A model generated the notes under the pieces. The model was given only the letters and a program-made list of their open reading frames with translations, ran no database searches and had not been told where the DNA came from. The translations under genes and the position numbers were made by a program. From positions 37,712,911-37,776,910 of the forward strand of contig NC_090942.1 of the NCBI RefSeq assembly GCF_040807025.1: 64,000 bases of DNA, written 5' to 3'. Each line of letters begins with the position of its first letter. Within the stretch, counting starts at the first letter, position 1. This DNA is from Struthio camelus. Its lineage: Eukaryota > Chordata > Aves > Struthioniformes > Struthionidae. Of this stretch, positions 39,801 to 49,300 are shown in pieces.

Positions 39801-41723
39801 ACTAGAATGCAGTCTTGGTTTTACTGTCTGGACAGAAATGGGTATCTTAATTACAAATTATTTCCCCACATTCTGTCTTTCAAATTTATCCCACTCTTCT
39901 TTATTCCTTAAAAAAAAAAAAAGCATATTCTCATCTGCTTCTTACCATCGGTCCATCCATGCTACCGTGGATTTCCGCAGGTTTCATAAGTACTGATTTT
40001 TTGTTCCCATGTCTAAGTTTGCCTTGTAAGTGCCCTGCTGTATCTTCCCATTATATAACTCCAGTCTCTTGTGATTTCTGCTTTCTTGTTTTGTTATTGA
40101 ACTACTTCAAAGAAGCTTATAATTTTATCATTATTTTAAGGCAACTCCCATACATCCCAAAAAAGTAAGACATGGAACAAAAAGAGCAACGGTGGGAACT
40201 GATAATTGATAATCTTTCACTCCCCTTTAAACATGTAAAAACACATTAAGCTAGTAAGATTAGCTTTAAAAGAGTTTCCATCAGATTTGTCACCCAAAAG
40301 TGAAATTACCAGTGTTTTCTTGCCTATATGTGTGAATGCTATATGTAAAACATGTATCCATCTGTATTCATGCTGGTATGTCGGGCTTCATGTCTGACTC
40401 AGCTTCAAACTGAATAGGAAATTCACAGAGCCACGCTAGCTGTAACCCTACCATAGGGCCGGGGTGTTTGCCAGGCCTTTGGGGAAGGGAACCTGAAACC
40501 CTATTTTTCTCCTCCATAAACTCACAACTACGCTGTAGGAGGTTTAGGAAGAAAAGAAAAAAGTGGAGAAGTAAATTGGTCTACAGTACCTCCGAGGTGA
40601 GACTTACAGTTGTCGGTCACTTCCACAGAATCTACTGCGTACACAAGCTTTCCCAGTGAGAAGCAGAGATGCTCATATCCCAAAAGAAGAAGCCGTAAGT
40701 TTCTTTATCCGAGTCCACTAACTGACTTGAAGACAAGAACGGAGAGCGTAAACTTTGTGCTGTATTGGGAATCAATAGACTCCTCAGCTTACATGGTTTG
40801 TTATCTGAAGCCCGTTTGCCGAATGTCTGAGCAGCTACATATTGGATTAATTGTTTCCCTTTTTTTTAGGATCAATGTTTAGAAAAACAATGCAACATGT
40901 TTACAAGTATTCATCAGATAGCAATGAAATCAGGTAACAATGCAGGCCCAATGATTACTGGAAAGTCAGCCACGTTTCTCGCCTAGATTAACAGTATCCT
41001 GAATTCAATTATATCAAAATTAGTAAGATGTAAATCTATATCACAAAAGCTTGTTTTTCATCAGAGAAGGCAGGAGGCAGTTCATCAGTATCAGTGCTGT
41101 TTCAGTGTATCCAGTGGTTTAAAATGCAAAGATCCCCAGGCACTCTCTAGGGTAGATGTACTTGGAAACTCAGAAAGCTTTACTAAAAATACAGATTTAA
41201 CACTCTCTGGCAGTTTTCAAGAATTTTGCATAGCGGAAAGGTTTCCTGAAGCTTAGGAAGATTATATGCTGTTTTAGTGTGAAAGGCATAGCTACTTCTT
41301 GTGAAGCACTGACAATCCCAGAAGGAGACTTAGTTATTCTTGTCTCTCCTTTACAATCCTTAAGCAAAGCTCTGATTCAGATAGCACATTATACTCCTTT
41401 CTGTCTAGTTCCTTTAATACCTAGTATCTGTCTAGTATCTGTTTCTGAACCATGAACAAACTGAATTCAGGAACAGGAGATCTTTCACCTAGTAACTGCA
41501 ATCATGAAACCCAAAAAGTAGAGGCACACGTGGCTCCAAGAGCCAAGTGGCTCTTGGTCTTATTACAGACTACTGAACAATAAAGCTGTTTTCCAGCATA
41601 GTGAATCAAGAAATGTTTTCCTCCAATTTTCCAAGAAAATGCAATTTTTGCAAAAATTTAACATTGGTACATACGGATGATTTTCACTGTTTATAATACT
41701 GGTTTTAGTTGTCAAGACTGGAT

Positions 41724-41747
41724 GGGGGGCGAGGGGGGGGGAGGGGG
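41724..41747 (+). other. G-quadruplex-prone tract
   Basis: Runs of six, nine and five G separated by CGA and A make a 24-bp, almost pure-G tract. The nine-G run can be split, so four G-tracts with short loops are available. It lies about 1.2 kb upstream of the USP15 CpG island, in otherwise AT-rich DNA. Confidence 0.7.
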
Positions 41748-42220
41748 CTCACAAATTCTTCCTCCCACGTTGTGAGGTTCTAACCCTGACATTTATTCAT
41801 TCAATGGCTGGAAACCTTCTTGTCATTGCCCGGTTCACTCTTCCGTCTCATTAAGCATAGCCAGCAGATCCACAGTTCTCCATATAATACAACTCTCCAC
41901 ATAACAGATATCTTTGACTCGCTTGCCCCTCAGCCTGGGATTGCATATTCCATGCTTACAGAAGCTATGAATGTGATCGGCTGGCCCCTCCAAGCTCTTA
42001 GGAGCTCTTCTTCTACTTTGGACATGACTTCCATGTGCCCTTTCCAAATACAAATCCTGGCTTTGCCTTTATTTCAACATCATCGTCTTTGCTGATAATG
42101 CAGGCAATTTACTTAGTTTGGTACTCTCCTGGCTGCATTTAATAGCCTTAATTCTATTCTCTTTTTTGATGTATCTGTATCTAAAGAATAATCTTCAGTG
42201 CTATTTATAACAACTACATG

Positions 42221-42275
42221 CTATTAGCTCATTAGTGACAATTAGCTAATAGCTAATAATGCCTAATAGCTTATA
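42221..42275. repeat. AT-rich patch of TAATAGCT-like repeats
   Basis: CTATTAGCTCATTAGTGACA is followed by overlapping ATTAGCTAATAGCTAATAAT and CCTAATAGCTTATAAT words. Short direct and inverted repeats around the palindrome TTAGCTAA could form a small hairpin. Confidence 0.6.
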
Positions 42276-43021
42276 ATATGAGTGGCAGCCTATGATACCT
42301 TTCTAGTGTTAGTCATACAATTCAGCACAGTGTAATGATTTGGGTGGAGGAAGGGGCTGGACATACAATTGCATGTTTTATAGATATACCAGATAGATCT
42401 ACAAAATCAAATTTTGTTTTCCGCTGTTTGCAATCAGCACTTGCCACCCCCCCAGCACAGTCTTCTATACAATTTTGATTTGGTGAAATCTGTATACAAG
42501 TAGGAAGGTAGAAAGGGGAGAATTCTGCTAATGTGATGTAACCCATGGACTCACGCAGCTTTTGGTCGGATATCGTATGTCCCGTTGCGCTGCTTGTACA
42601 AGCATCAGGTTTTGGCAAGACGGAAACAGACCCAGTAAATTATCCCTTGGTTTCTGTACAGGTTTGGGAATATTCATGCATGTCACACAGCATATTTACA
42701 CTCCCAACAGTGTTTGCACAATAATAGAGACTGTATCATTGGCGGAATCCAAATCACTCATTTGCTAGCTAGGTGTCCAACATCTCATTATATCTCTGTT
42801 TAAATTAAAACGCTAACAGGAAGCGTCACACTAGTTCTTCCTTCCAAAAGTATGGTCTCCACCAAAACCCTCCTTCAGACCCATTTTGAAATATGGTCTC
42901 CCAAGGCTGAAACGGGAACGGGAAGGACGCGGACGCCACAACCAGCACGCTGCTGCACCAGCACCACTGCGGCACCAAGCGGACGCCCCGCGCCCGCGCA
43001 AGCCCCGCGGGGCAGCGCCGA

Positions 43022-43253
43022 GGGGCGGGGCCTGCGGGAGAGCCGAGCGGAGGGGGCGGGGCCTGCGGGGAACCGGGCGGAGGGGGCGGGGCCCGCGGGG
43101 GAACCGGGCGGAGGGGGCGGGGCCTGCGGGGGAGCCGGGCGGAGGGGGCGGGGCCTGCGGGGGAGCCGGGCGGAGGGGGCGGGGCCCGGGGGTACAGGGC
43201 GGAGGGGGTGGGGCCTGCGGGGGAGCCGGGCGGAGGGGGCGGGGCCGGGCGAG
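43022..43253 (+). repeat. GC-box minisatellite, 8 units of 29-31 bp
   Basis: The word GGGGCGGGGC, a consensus Sp1/KLF GC box, starts at 43022, 43053, 43083, 43114, 43145, 43176 and 43236. A variant with T for C starts at 43205. The unit is roughly GGGGCGGGGCCTGCGGGGGA plus GCCGGGCGGAG. Period is 29-31 bp. The units sit about 0.5-0.75 kb upstream of the start codon. A long open frame through the array is a consequence of the repeat and GC content, not a gene. Confidence 0.95.
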
Positions 43254-43334
43254 CGGGCAGGGCTCAACGCCAGGCAGGGAGCCAGGCTTTCGGTCGGGGT
43301 CGTTCCCCTCCCCCCTCCCGTCAGGCTATAGCCG

Positions 43335-43345
43335 TGCTGAGTCAT
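43335..43345 (+). promoter_or_regulatory. ARE / AP-1 element
   Basis: TGCTGAGTCAT contains the AP-1 core TGAGTCA. Its reverse complement, ATGACTCAGCA, fits the antioxidant response element core RTGACNNNGC bound by NRF2-small MAF. It lies about 430 bp upstream of the USP15 start codon. Confidence 0.5.
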
Positions 43346-43479
43346 CGTCCCACGGCCCCGGGCTCCCCTCCCCTCCGCTCCGAGGAGGACCTGCCTGAGA
43401 GGACAGAAGCGGCGGGAGCCGGCAGCGGCCCCGTCCCGCCGAGCGCCCTGGCTCCCCACGCCCCCTGCCACCCTGCGGC

Positions 43480-43524
43480 GGGGGGGGGAGGGAGAGAGAC
43501 AGAGAGAGAGAGGGGGGGGGGAGG
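43480..43524 (+). repeat. Polypurine GA/G tract in promoter
   Basis: An almost pure purine run (G9, GA repeats, G10) with a single C at 43500. Such polypurine runs can form triplex DNA or G-quadruplex and are common just upstream of CpG-island start sites. Confidence 0.8.
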
Positions 43525-43526
43525 CT

Positions 43527-43540
43527 GCGCGCATGCGCGC
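43527..43540 (+). promoter_or_regulatory. NRF1-type palindrome
   Basis: GCGCGCATGCGCGC is a perfect 14-bp palindrome containing GCGCATGCGC, the consensus NRF1 dimer site. It is typical of housekeeping CpG promoters within about 100 bp of the start site. Here it is 236 bp upstream of the USP15 ATG. Confidence 0.65.
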
Positions 43541-43687
43541 TGCTTGCCGCGCGGTGACATGAGAGACCTCCCGGCCGCTAGGGGGGCAGCAAAGGCCGCG
43601 GCAGCAGCGGCTGCGGCGGGTTCGGCTCCCCGCCCTGCGGATTGTGGGAAGGGAGGGGGGGGCGAGGGCGTCTCCCTGGTCGGCGTC

Positions 43688-43700
43688 ACTCCCAGCATGC
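43688..43700 (+). promoter_or_regulatory. ZNF143/THAP11-like motif
   Basis: ACTCCCAGCATGC resembles the core of the ZNF143 SBS motif (ACTACAATTCCCAGAATGC) with its left half reduced. The ATG in it is also the start of the overlapping upstream frame described separately. Confidence 0.4.
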
Positions 43701-43720
43701 AGCGCGGCCCGCTCCTGCCC

Positions 43721-43764
43721 CTGCTGCTGCCGCTGCCGCCGCCGCCGCTGCTGCTGCTGCTGCC
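43721..43764 (+). repeat. CTG/CCG trinucleotide tract in USP15 5' leader
   Basis: Three CTG units, a CCG/CTG mixture with four CCG in a row, then five CTG units end 12 bp before the USP15 ATG. This short trinucleotide tract, probably in the 5' UTR, is a likely site of length variation. Confidence 0.85.
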
Positions 43765-43775
43765 GGGGGGAGAAG

Positions 43776-43864
43776 ATGGCGGAGGGAGGCGCGGCGGATC
43801 TGGAGACCCAGCGCACGGACATCGCGGCGCTGCTCAAAACCGCCCTCCGCAAGGGCGACACCTG
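43776..43864 (+). CDS. USP15: USP15 exon 1 (coding part), ubiquitin-specific protease 15
   Basis: USP15 is a cysteine deubiquitinase of the USP4/USP11/USP15 group that removes ubiquitin from TGF-beta receptor and R-SMADs, TRIM25, MDM2 and other targets, in cytosol and nucleus. The ATG has an optimal context (A at -3, G at +4) and begins MAEGGAADLETQR, continuing to LRKGDT and the first two bases of W30. That opening is the USP15 signature and separates it from its paralogues. The donor is CCTG|GTGAGG (GT at 43865-43866), so intron 1 is phase 2 and W30 is completed by the first base of exon 2. The frame is also open upstream to about 43644 but has no in-frame ATG there, so this start is preferred. 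The exon sits in the CpG island. DUSP domain residues begin here. Confidence 0.95.
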
Positions 43865-46280
43865 GTGAGGGAAGGGCCGGGGGACCCGAATGGATGGACG
43901 CGGGCGGCTCCCTCCGCCCCCGGTGCCGCCGGACTGGCGGAGGGACCGACCTCCTTCCCTCCGCGCTGGCCGCGGCCCGGCCTCCTGCGTGCTCCGTGGG
44001 AGGCGGATGACAGGGCGGGGGGAAGGAGGGGGCAGCACCTCCCTCCCGGCCGGGGGCAGGCGCCGAGGTCGGCTCCTTGGCGGCGCCGAGCGGCGGGGGA
44101 GGGAAGAGCAGGGAGCGGCGGTGCCGGAGCCGGATGGCGGCCGAGGACAATGAGGGGCCCGGGGGCCGCGGGGCGCCTGCTCGGCCTCGCGGGGAGAAAG
44201 GCGGCGGGAGGAGCGCTCCGCTGCCGGGCGGTTCTGCCGTCCGCCAGGCTAAAGGGAGGAAACGGCTCTGGCGTCACCTTCCGAGTTGCCAAGAATCATA
44301 TCTATAGCGTAGGGGTGTCGCGGTGAAGCCCGTGCTCGGCTGCGGTAGGCCTCAATTGGAAACTTCATTTTCACTGTGGCCGTGTTAACTGCATAAAAGA
44401 AGCCTTCCCCGAAGGTGCCGCCAGGCCCCTAGGAACGCGTGTTCTGCAGCAAGCATCTAAAAATATATGTTTTTTTGACCAGTGACAAAATATTTCTTAG
44501 TATGCCATGCGGATTGCCAACAGAATAATCCGTGGTTGAAAAGCATTAGGCAGGTTAAACGAGCATCTCTTTCTAGATGTGCTTGGTTAATTGAGCTTCT
44601 GTGATTGAGTTCTTTGAGGCTAGGAAGCAATTTTTTTTTTTTTAAGACAACAGAAAAAGGAACTGATGTTTTTTCCACCGCTCAACCTCTTCATCTTTTC
44701 CCTTGTGAAATGATCACCTAAATACAAAGGCTAAAACACAAACTTACAGAAAATTAAGTTACAAATACACAAAAGTAGAACTTGCCCACCTCATTTCAGC
44801 TGTCATCACTCACTGTTCCAGTTCTATAAAAGACTATATTTAACAGTGTTGATACTGCAGCATGTGTCAGAGCCATACATATATTCTGATGCATTATTCA
44901 AGTACTGCCGAGTATACGTTCACTTTTTGGCATAAGAACAGGCTGCTCTTAAACTGAGAAGTATAAGCAACTAGAAAAAGGAAATCAATTCACATGGTGA
45001 TGTTGAAAATGACCAGTGGTAGTACAAGGCTGCTTGGACTTGAAATGTTTTATTTTAAGAGATTTTTCTTTTATGAGTCTGTTGGGTACTTTCCAAGTAC
45101 TGAAAGATTTCTCAAATGGTTAATATTATTCAAAATGAAAATAACTTTATGACTGTTTACATAACGACTAAAAACAGTAGGTTTCTTGAGCTACATTTTT
45201 AGTACATTAAACATTTTAACATATGTAAAAATCAAATATACTCGTTTGGAAGCTTATTTCCCCAATTAAGTATATTTAGTATATTTGTATTAAGTATATT
45301 TAGCTGTGATTGTTGTCTAATATTAATCTCATATTCTAATATTAATTGGATGTTTTAAGGCTGAAAAAGCTATGATAAAGTCTTAATAACTTTGACTCTT
45401 CCCCTAGTAAATCTAGAAACAAAAATGTGTGTACATGTTCATTCGTAGGGTAGTACTTAGAGCTATGTATTTAAGATTTCACAAGTTGAAGAATATATTT
45501 AGTCCAGATATGTTATTCAGAGATGTTTTGGTAATAGCTTTTTGATTTTGAGGGGATGGGGTCAATAAGGAAATGTAATAGTTAAAGCACTGTAAGTCAT
45601 GATTCAAAATTGCAGTTTCATTCATTCAGTAGTTAGTATTGCTGAAAAAGAATGTGAACAATGATATATAACAATTCAATGAGCAGCTTGTTTTGATTGG
45701 GCCTTAAAGCACTGTATGTAAAATACAATCCTTCTAAGATTAGCAGCTTGTACTGAAAGTTTTGTCTCAGTTATTCAGAATTTAGAGTTTAGAGGAAAGC
45801 AATAAGCTATATAAAGAAAGTATCAAGCTTTGGGGTTTTCCATTAGTAAAAGAGAAAACCGAAGAATAGGACAAAGAGAGGCAAATCGTTTATTATCTGT
45901 AATGAGGACAATGAACTCTTCATTAGTTCTTCACGTTCGCTGCAGAGAGCAGGAAATGAAGCTAACTTTAAATGCAACATTTTTAAAGTTAGATGTTAGC
46001 TAAGAATTGGTAGAATAGTGAAACAGTTGTACAATTGATTAAGCTGCAGAATTTGTTTCATAGGGTGTTTGTAAGAATAGCTTGGGCGTAGTAGAGATGA
46101 AAAAGTATTGCCCCAATGGATGGGCAAGGTGAGTGTCCTTTGACTATTTTGTCCTCGGAGACAAGATTTTGGGCTAGTTCATCTGGAGTGGCCTTTACTG
46201 CATTTTTAAACTCCTATTGTTATAGACAGTTAATAAATTAAAAGGTTGAAGTAGGAGAGACTGAGGATTCTTCCATCTCA

Positions 46281-46305
46281 CCCTTTTTCTTCTAAACAGG
46301 TATGT
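46281..46305 (+). promoter_or_regulatory. Possible recursive splice site in USP15 intron 1
   Basis: CCCTTTTTCTTCTAAACAG is immediately followed by GTATGT, so a good 3' splice site (AG at 46298-46299) directly abuts a usable 5' splice site (GT at 46300-46301, G at +5). This zero-length-exon arrangement is the signature of recursive splicing. It lies 2.4 kb into the 14.5 kb intron. Confidence 0.3.
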
Positions 46306-49300
46306 TAATTAAACATCAAAATTAAGCTTTTCCAGGGCACAACCTTACTAGTACTAGTGAATTCAACATTATAAACCATACTGGCCTTTCACAGAACTTG
46401 AATTATATATTTTCTTAATTCTTTCTTTTTGCAGTATTGTCCAAAAACACCTTCTTGTTCTCTGCCTGAAAGTACCTTTGATTCTGTTCTGGAACAGAAG
46501 AAATGCTGTATTTGGTTTTATATCTCATCAGATCTGATATGGTTACTTTTCAGTATTTTGAAATACCACTGATCCTTGGCAAGTGAAGGGAATTTTAATT
46601 GTGCAGATTTTAACTTCTCCTTTAGAAAGAAAAAGGAAAAATTTGGTTATTACAGTTGCAGACAAATTTGGTCCGAGTCAGTGTCTTCCTGAATCTACTG
46701 TTAAAAAGTTGACAGTTGTTGATTTTTTTCATCATTTTTCTAGTCACTGCATAATTTGCATGAGCAACTGGCCTTCATGTTGTCATTTAGTGCCTTTGGA
46801 GCTGCAGTGGAACTCTTGACAACCTTGCCAAGTTTTTCTGCTTTTTACGATGTCACTAAGGTACAGTTTACAATGCTGAAGGTTATTGATCTTGGAGCAG
46901 TTTTCTTAAGGAGATGATGAAGACTGTCCGTTCTTGTATGTGACTTATGAATATCTCTAATCCCCTCTCCCCGCCCCCCAATTGAGAACAAGGTTTACTG
47001 TCTTTACCTTTGAGTCTTCTGTCAGCCCTGCTTTCTCTCTAGTTCCTGTTCTTCTTTGGCTCTCTTAGTCAGCAATGTTCCTAAATTATTTAAAAATCAC
47101 ATTATAAATACTGTCATACTCTTTACTTTGCTGCCTCTTATGCACATTTGCCCTCCGTGGGCTAGACTGTGAGACCACGTTTCTCACCTTTAAATAGCGT
47201 CTGCTAATAAATAGTTCATTTACACTGGGTAATAATGCCTAATAATGACTAACAGCATGGTTCTGTTATTCAGTTTCATCTGCTTTTCTCTTTTTCTCCC
47301 AGATTTTCCCCATTGTGTTTCTTTCCTATATTTCTTGCCATATTAACTTGTGAGCAGGAGAGAATATAGACAGTATTTGTATTTTTGAAAGCATCAACTT
47401 GAAAATAGATTAGGACCACAGTGGACAAATAACTGCTACAAGGAGTTTATTTGGTGGCTAAGGGAACACACACAATCCTTAAGTGTTTAAATATGGAATA
47501 CTGTGTAGCACTACAAAGATACACCGTATAGAGTAAGATTATTGGTGAAACCATTAATACTGTCGAGTTCTGGTGTTCACATGTCACAGAAGGTGTTGAT
47601 TTGGAATAGGTTCAAAACCTCAAAATTTAATAGAGGAGGAGGAAGCTTGCCTTATAGAGAGGAACATAAGGGGCTCATTCTGTCCTGATAGAATGTCTAG
47701 TCCTGTGTTCAAACAGTTACATTGGTTAGATACTATCTTGTAGGATAAGAATTTTAAAACTAGCAGATGAAAATTTAAGAAAGTATCTGCAAACTGAAGC
47801 TAGTCAAGTTTAGACCAGAAGGAAGATGTTGATTTCCAGCGTTGCTAGCCAGTAAATTTTGGAGCCATTTACATAGTGATGGGATAGATGCATCATCTGT
47901 TCTTGATTTTTAGGACTTGCAAATTATAAAAGCTGCAGAACTATAGTAGTTTGTGTTCTTTCAGATGTGTCTCTGATACACATTGCTCCTGAAATTCTGG
48001 TGAGTCTAGAGGGAGTACCACTGTTCTCCAACTAACATGTTTTTTAGGAGATGAACAATATATTCTCCCTTTTTCCACTGTGACAATTCAAATGGCTGTT
48101 CCACTGTAAAATTCATAGTCACTGAAGAGAATGGGTAAAACTTTGGGAGGGGGGTTTATGCCACTTAATGTAGTCTGAATGATCAGTCTGCATGAAAAGT
48201 TCAGCCTTTAAGGATTTCCACTCCAAAAATATTTAAGCGTTTTAATACTTATTTATACTTAAGTTATAACGAAAGCTCCTGAATCTTAATGAGCAGGCAT
48301 ATATAGCACTGCATTAAAATTCTGCAGTGCCCGTCACTGATGATAACATTGATGTTGAAGTGCTTCACCTTAATAACATTTTATACTCTAGTCTTCCCAC
48401 CGATTTCCATGTTTGATCATCCATTATTGTGCTGCACATGAATGGAATCCAAGCTGAATATTAATGATACCTCTGAGAGCATGATGAGAGGTTATGGGTC
48501 TGCACCTCACCAGCATTTAGAATAATATTCAAAACTGATGGCTTAGTATGCCCAGAAATGAGGAGCACTGTGTCAGTGTTCCAAGGAGAGAATAGGCTGC
48601 TTTTGCTTTCAGATGAGGTTGAGGTTGCTAATTTTTGTCTTTAAGATCTTATTGTCCAAGTTTTGCATTAGATTGTTGACTGCTATAATCTAATTAGTTG
48701 ATGTGGAATTATTTTGATGCATTTAGTTCAACAAAACTTTCTGAGGGATGTGAAATATTTAGGCTGAGATTTCTTAAAACTGGGAGCTAAGTGATGTATT
48801 TTTGATCTCTTTGACCCCCGAATTTTATTCTTGTGGATTTGCCTACTTTTTGAATAAAATCATAATTTCAGTTGTACATCAGAAAGTAGAATAACTATCG
48901 TCTTTGAACTCTTAAGATTTTAGTTTTCCTATATGTAGAGCTTGTTAATTCAGAGAGAAATTTGAATTTTGAACTCATCTATTAATCCTGAGTGTACCTG
49001 GTCGAACAATTTTGGCTAGTCTAATCGTTTAGAATAGCAATACAGCTTTTAAACCCCTTCTTATATAACATGTTTTTATACTCTGAAATATTGGCTTGGA
49101 ATCTTGCAAGAACAAAAACTGGGTGCTGCACCTTTAAACAGGAGTCCTAATTTGCTTTCAGCAACATAGTTGTTCCACTTTGTCCTCAGTATTGCTTAAT
49201 CTGTACACCTCCACAGTAAGGAGGGGGGGAAAAAACTGAACTACTATCTCTCTGGACAGTTTGCGCAGTTTTGCAGTGAAACGACTTGCGTTCAGAAGAT

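Larger units (their letters stand above)
22911..42900. other. Intergenic region between the two CpG-island promoters
   Basis: No recognisable protein-coding exon occurs in these 20 kb. Open frames here are short and lack known domains. Identified contents are a decayed CR1 copy (24190-25290), two + strand intervals with exon-like splice signals (27826-27865 and 33544-33685), possible degenerate repeat at 32.86-34.05 kb, a GATAGA/GACAGA microsatellite (36781-36858), a G-quadruplex-prone tract (41724-41747) and an AT-rich repetitive patch (42221-42275). The rest (about 25.3-27.8, 28-32.8, 34.1-36.7 and 37-41.7 kb) shows nothing I can assign. Distal enhancers or lncRNA exons may be present but cannot be recognised by eye. 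Confidence 0.6.
43697..43864 (+). other. Upstream ORF overlapping the USP15 start codon
   Basis: An ATG at 43697, out of frame with the USP15 ATG at 43776, opens a frame that runs through the end of exon 1 (56 codons). After the exon 1-exon 2 splice it continues GTA TCT AGT GGA TAG, stopping at 58342, for a total of 60 codons. Its start reads MQRGPLLPLLLPLPPPPLLL, a leucine/proline run encoded by the CTG/CCG tract. It would act as an overlapping inhibitory uORF only if transcription starts upstream of 43697, which is not shown here. The context CAGC-ATG-C is weak. Confidence 0.35.
42900..44330 (+). promoter_or_regulatory. USP15: USP15 CpG-island promoter
   Basis: A 1.4 kb GC- and CpG-rich island surrounds the USP15 start codon and extends about 460 bp into intron 1. 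No TATA box is evident. From upstream to downstream it contains an eight-unit GC-box minisatellite (43022-43253), an ARE/AP-1 element (43335-43345), a polypurine run (43480-43524), an NRF1-type palindrome (43527-43540), a ZNF143-like motif (43688-43700) and a CTG/CCG tract (43721-43764). This is the architecture of a broadly expressed housekeeping promoter, as expected for a ubiquitous deubiquitinase. The transcription start is not determinable by eye but probably lies between about 43545 and 43720. Confidence 0.85.

Noticed and set aside
43559-43561. ATG further upstream in the same frame as the overlapping uORF
   Set aside because: It is 138 bp upstream of 43697 in the same frame and would only lengthen that uORF. 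It is probably upstream of the transcription start.
44134-44305. ATG with good context (ATGGCGGCCGAGGACAATGA) 270 bp into USP15 intron 1, as an alternative first exon
   Set aside because: The frame ends in a stop before any convincing donor and the peptide matches nothing recognised.
42875-44326. Long frames on both strands across the USP15 promoter, including a repeated Gly/Ala/Pro peptide
   Set aside because: They follow from the GC-box minisatellite and the CpG island. Only the short frame starting at 43776 matches a known protein and splices onward.
46415-46434. Strong acceptor (TTAATTCTTTCTTTTTGCAG) in USP15 intron 1
   Set aside because: No convincing donor follows within a normal exon length, so it is probably a decoy acceptor.
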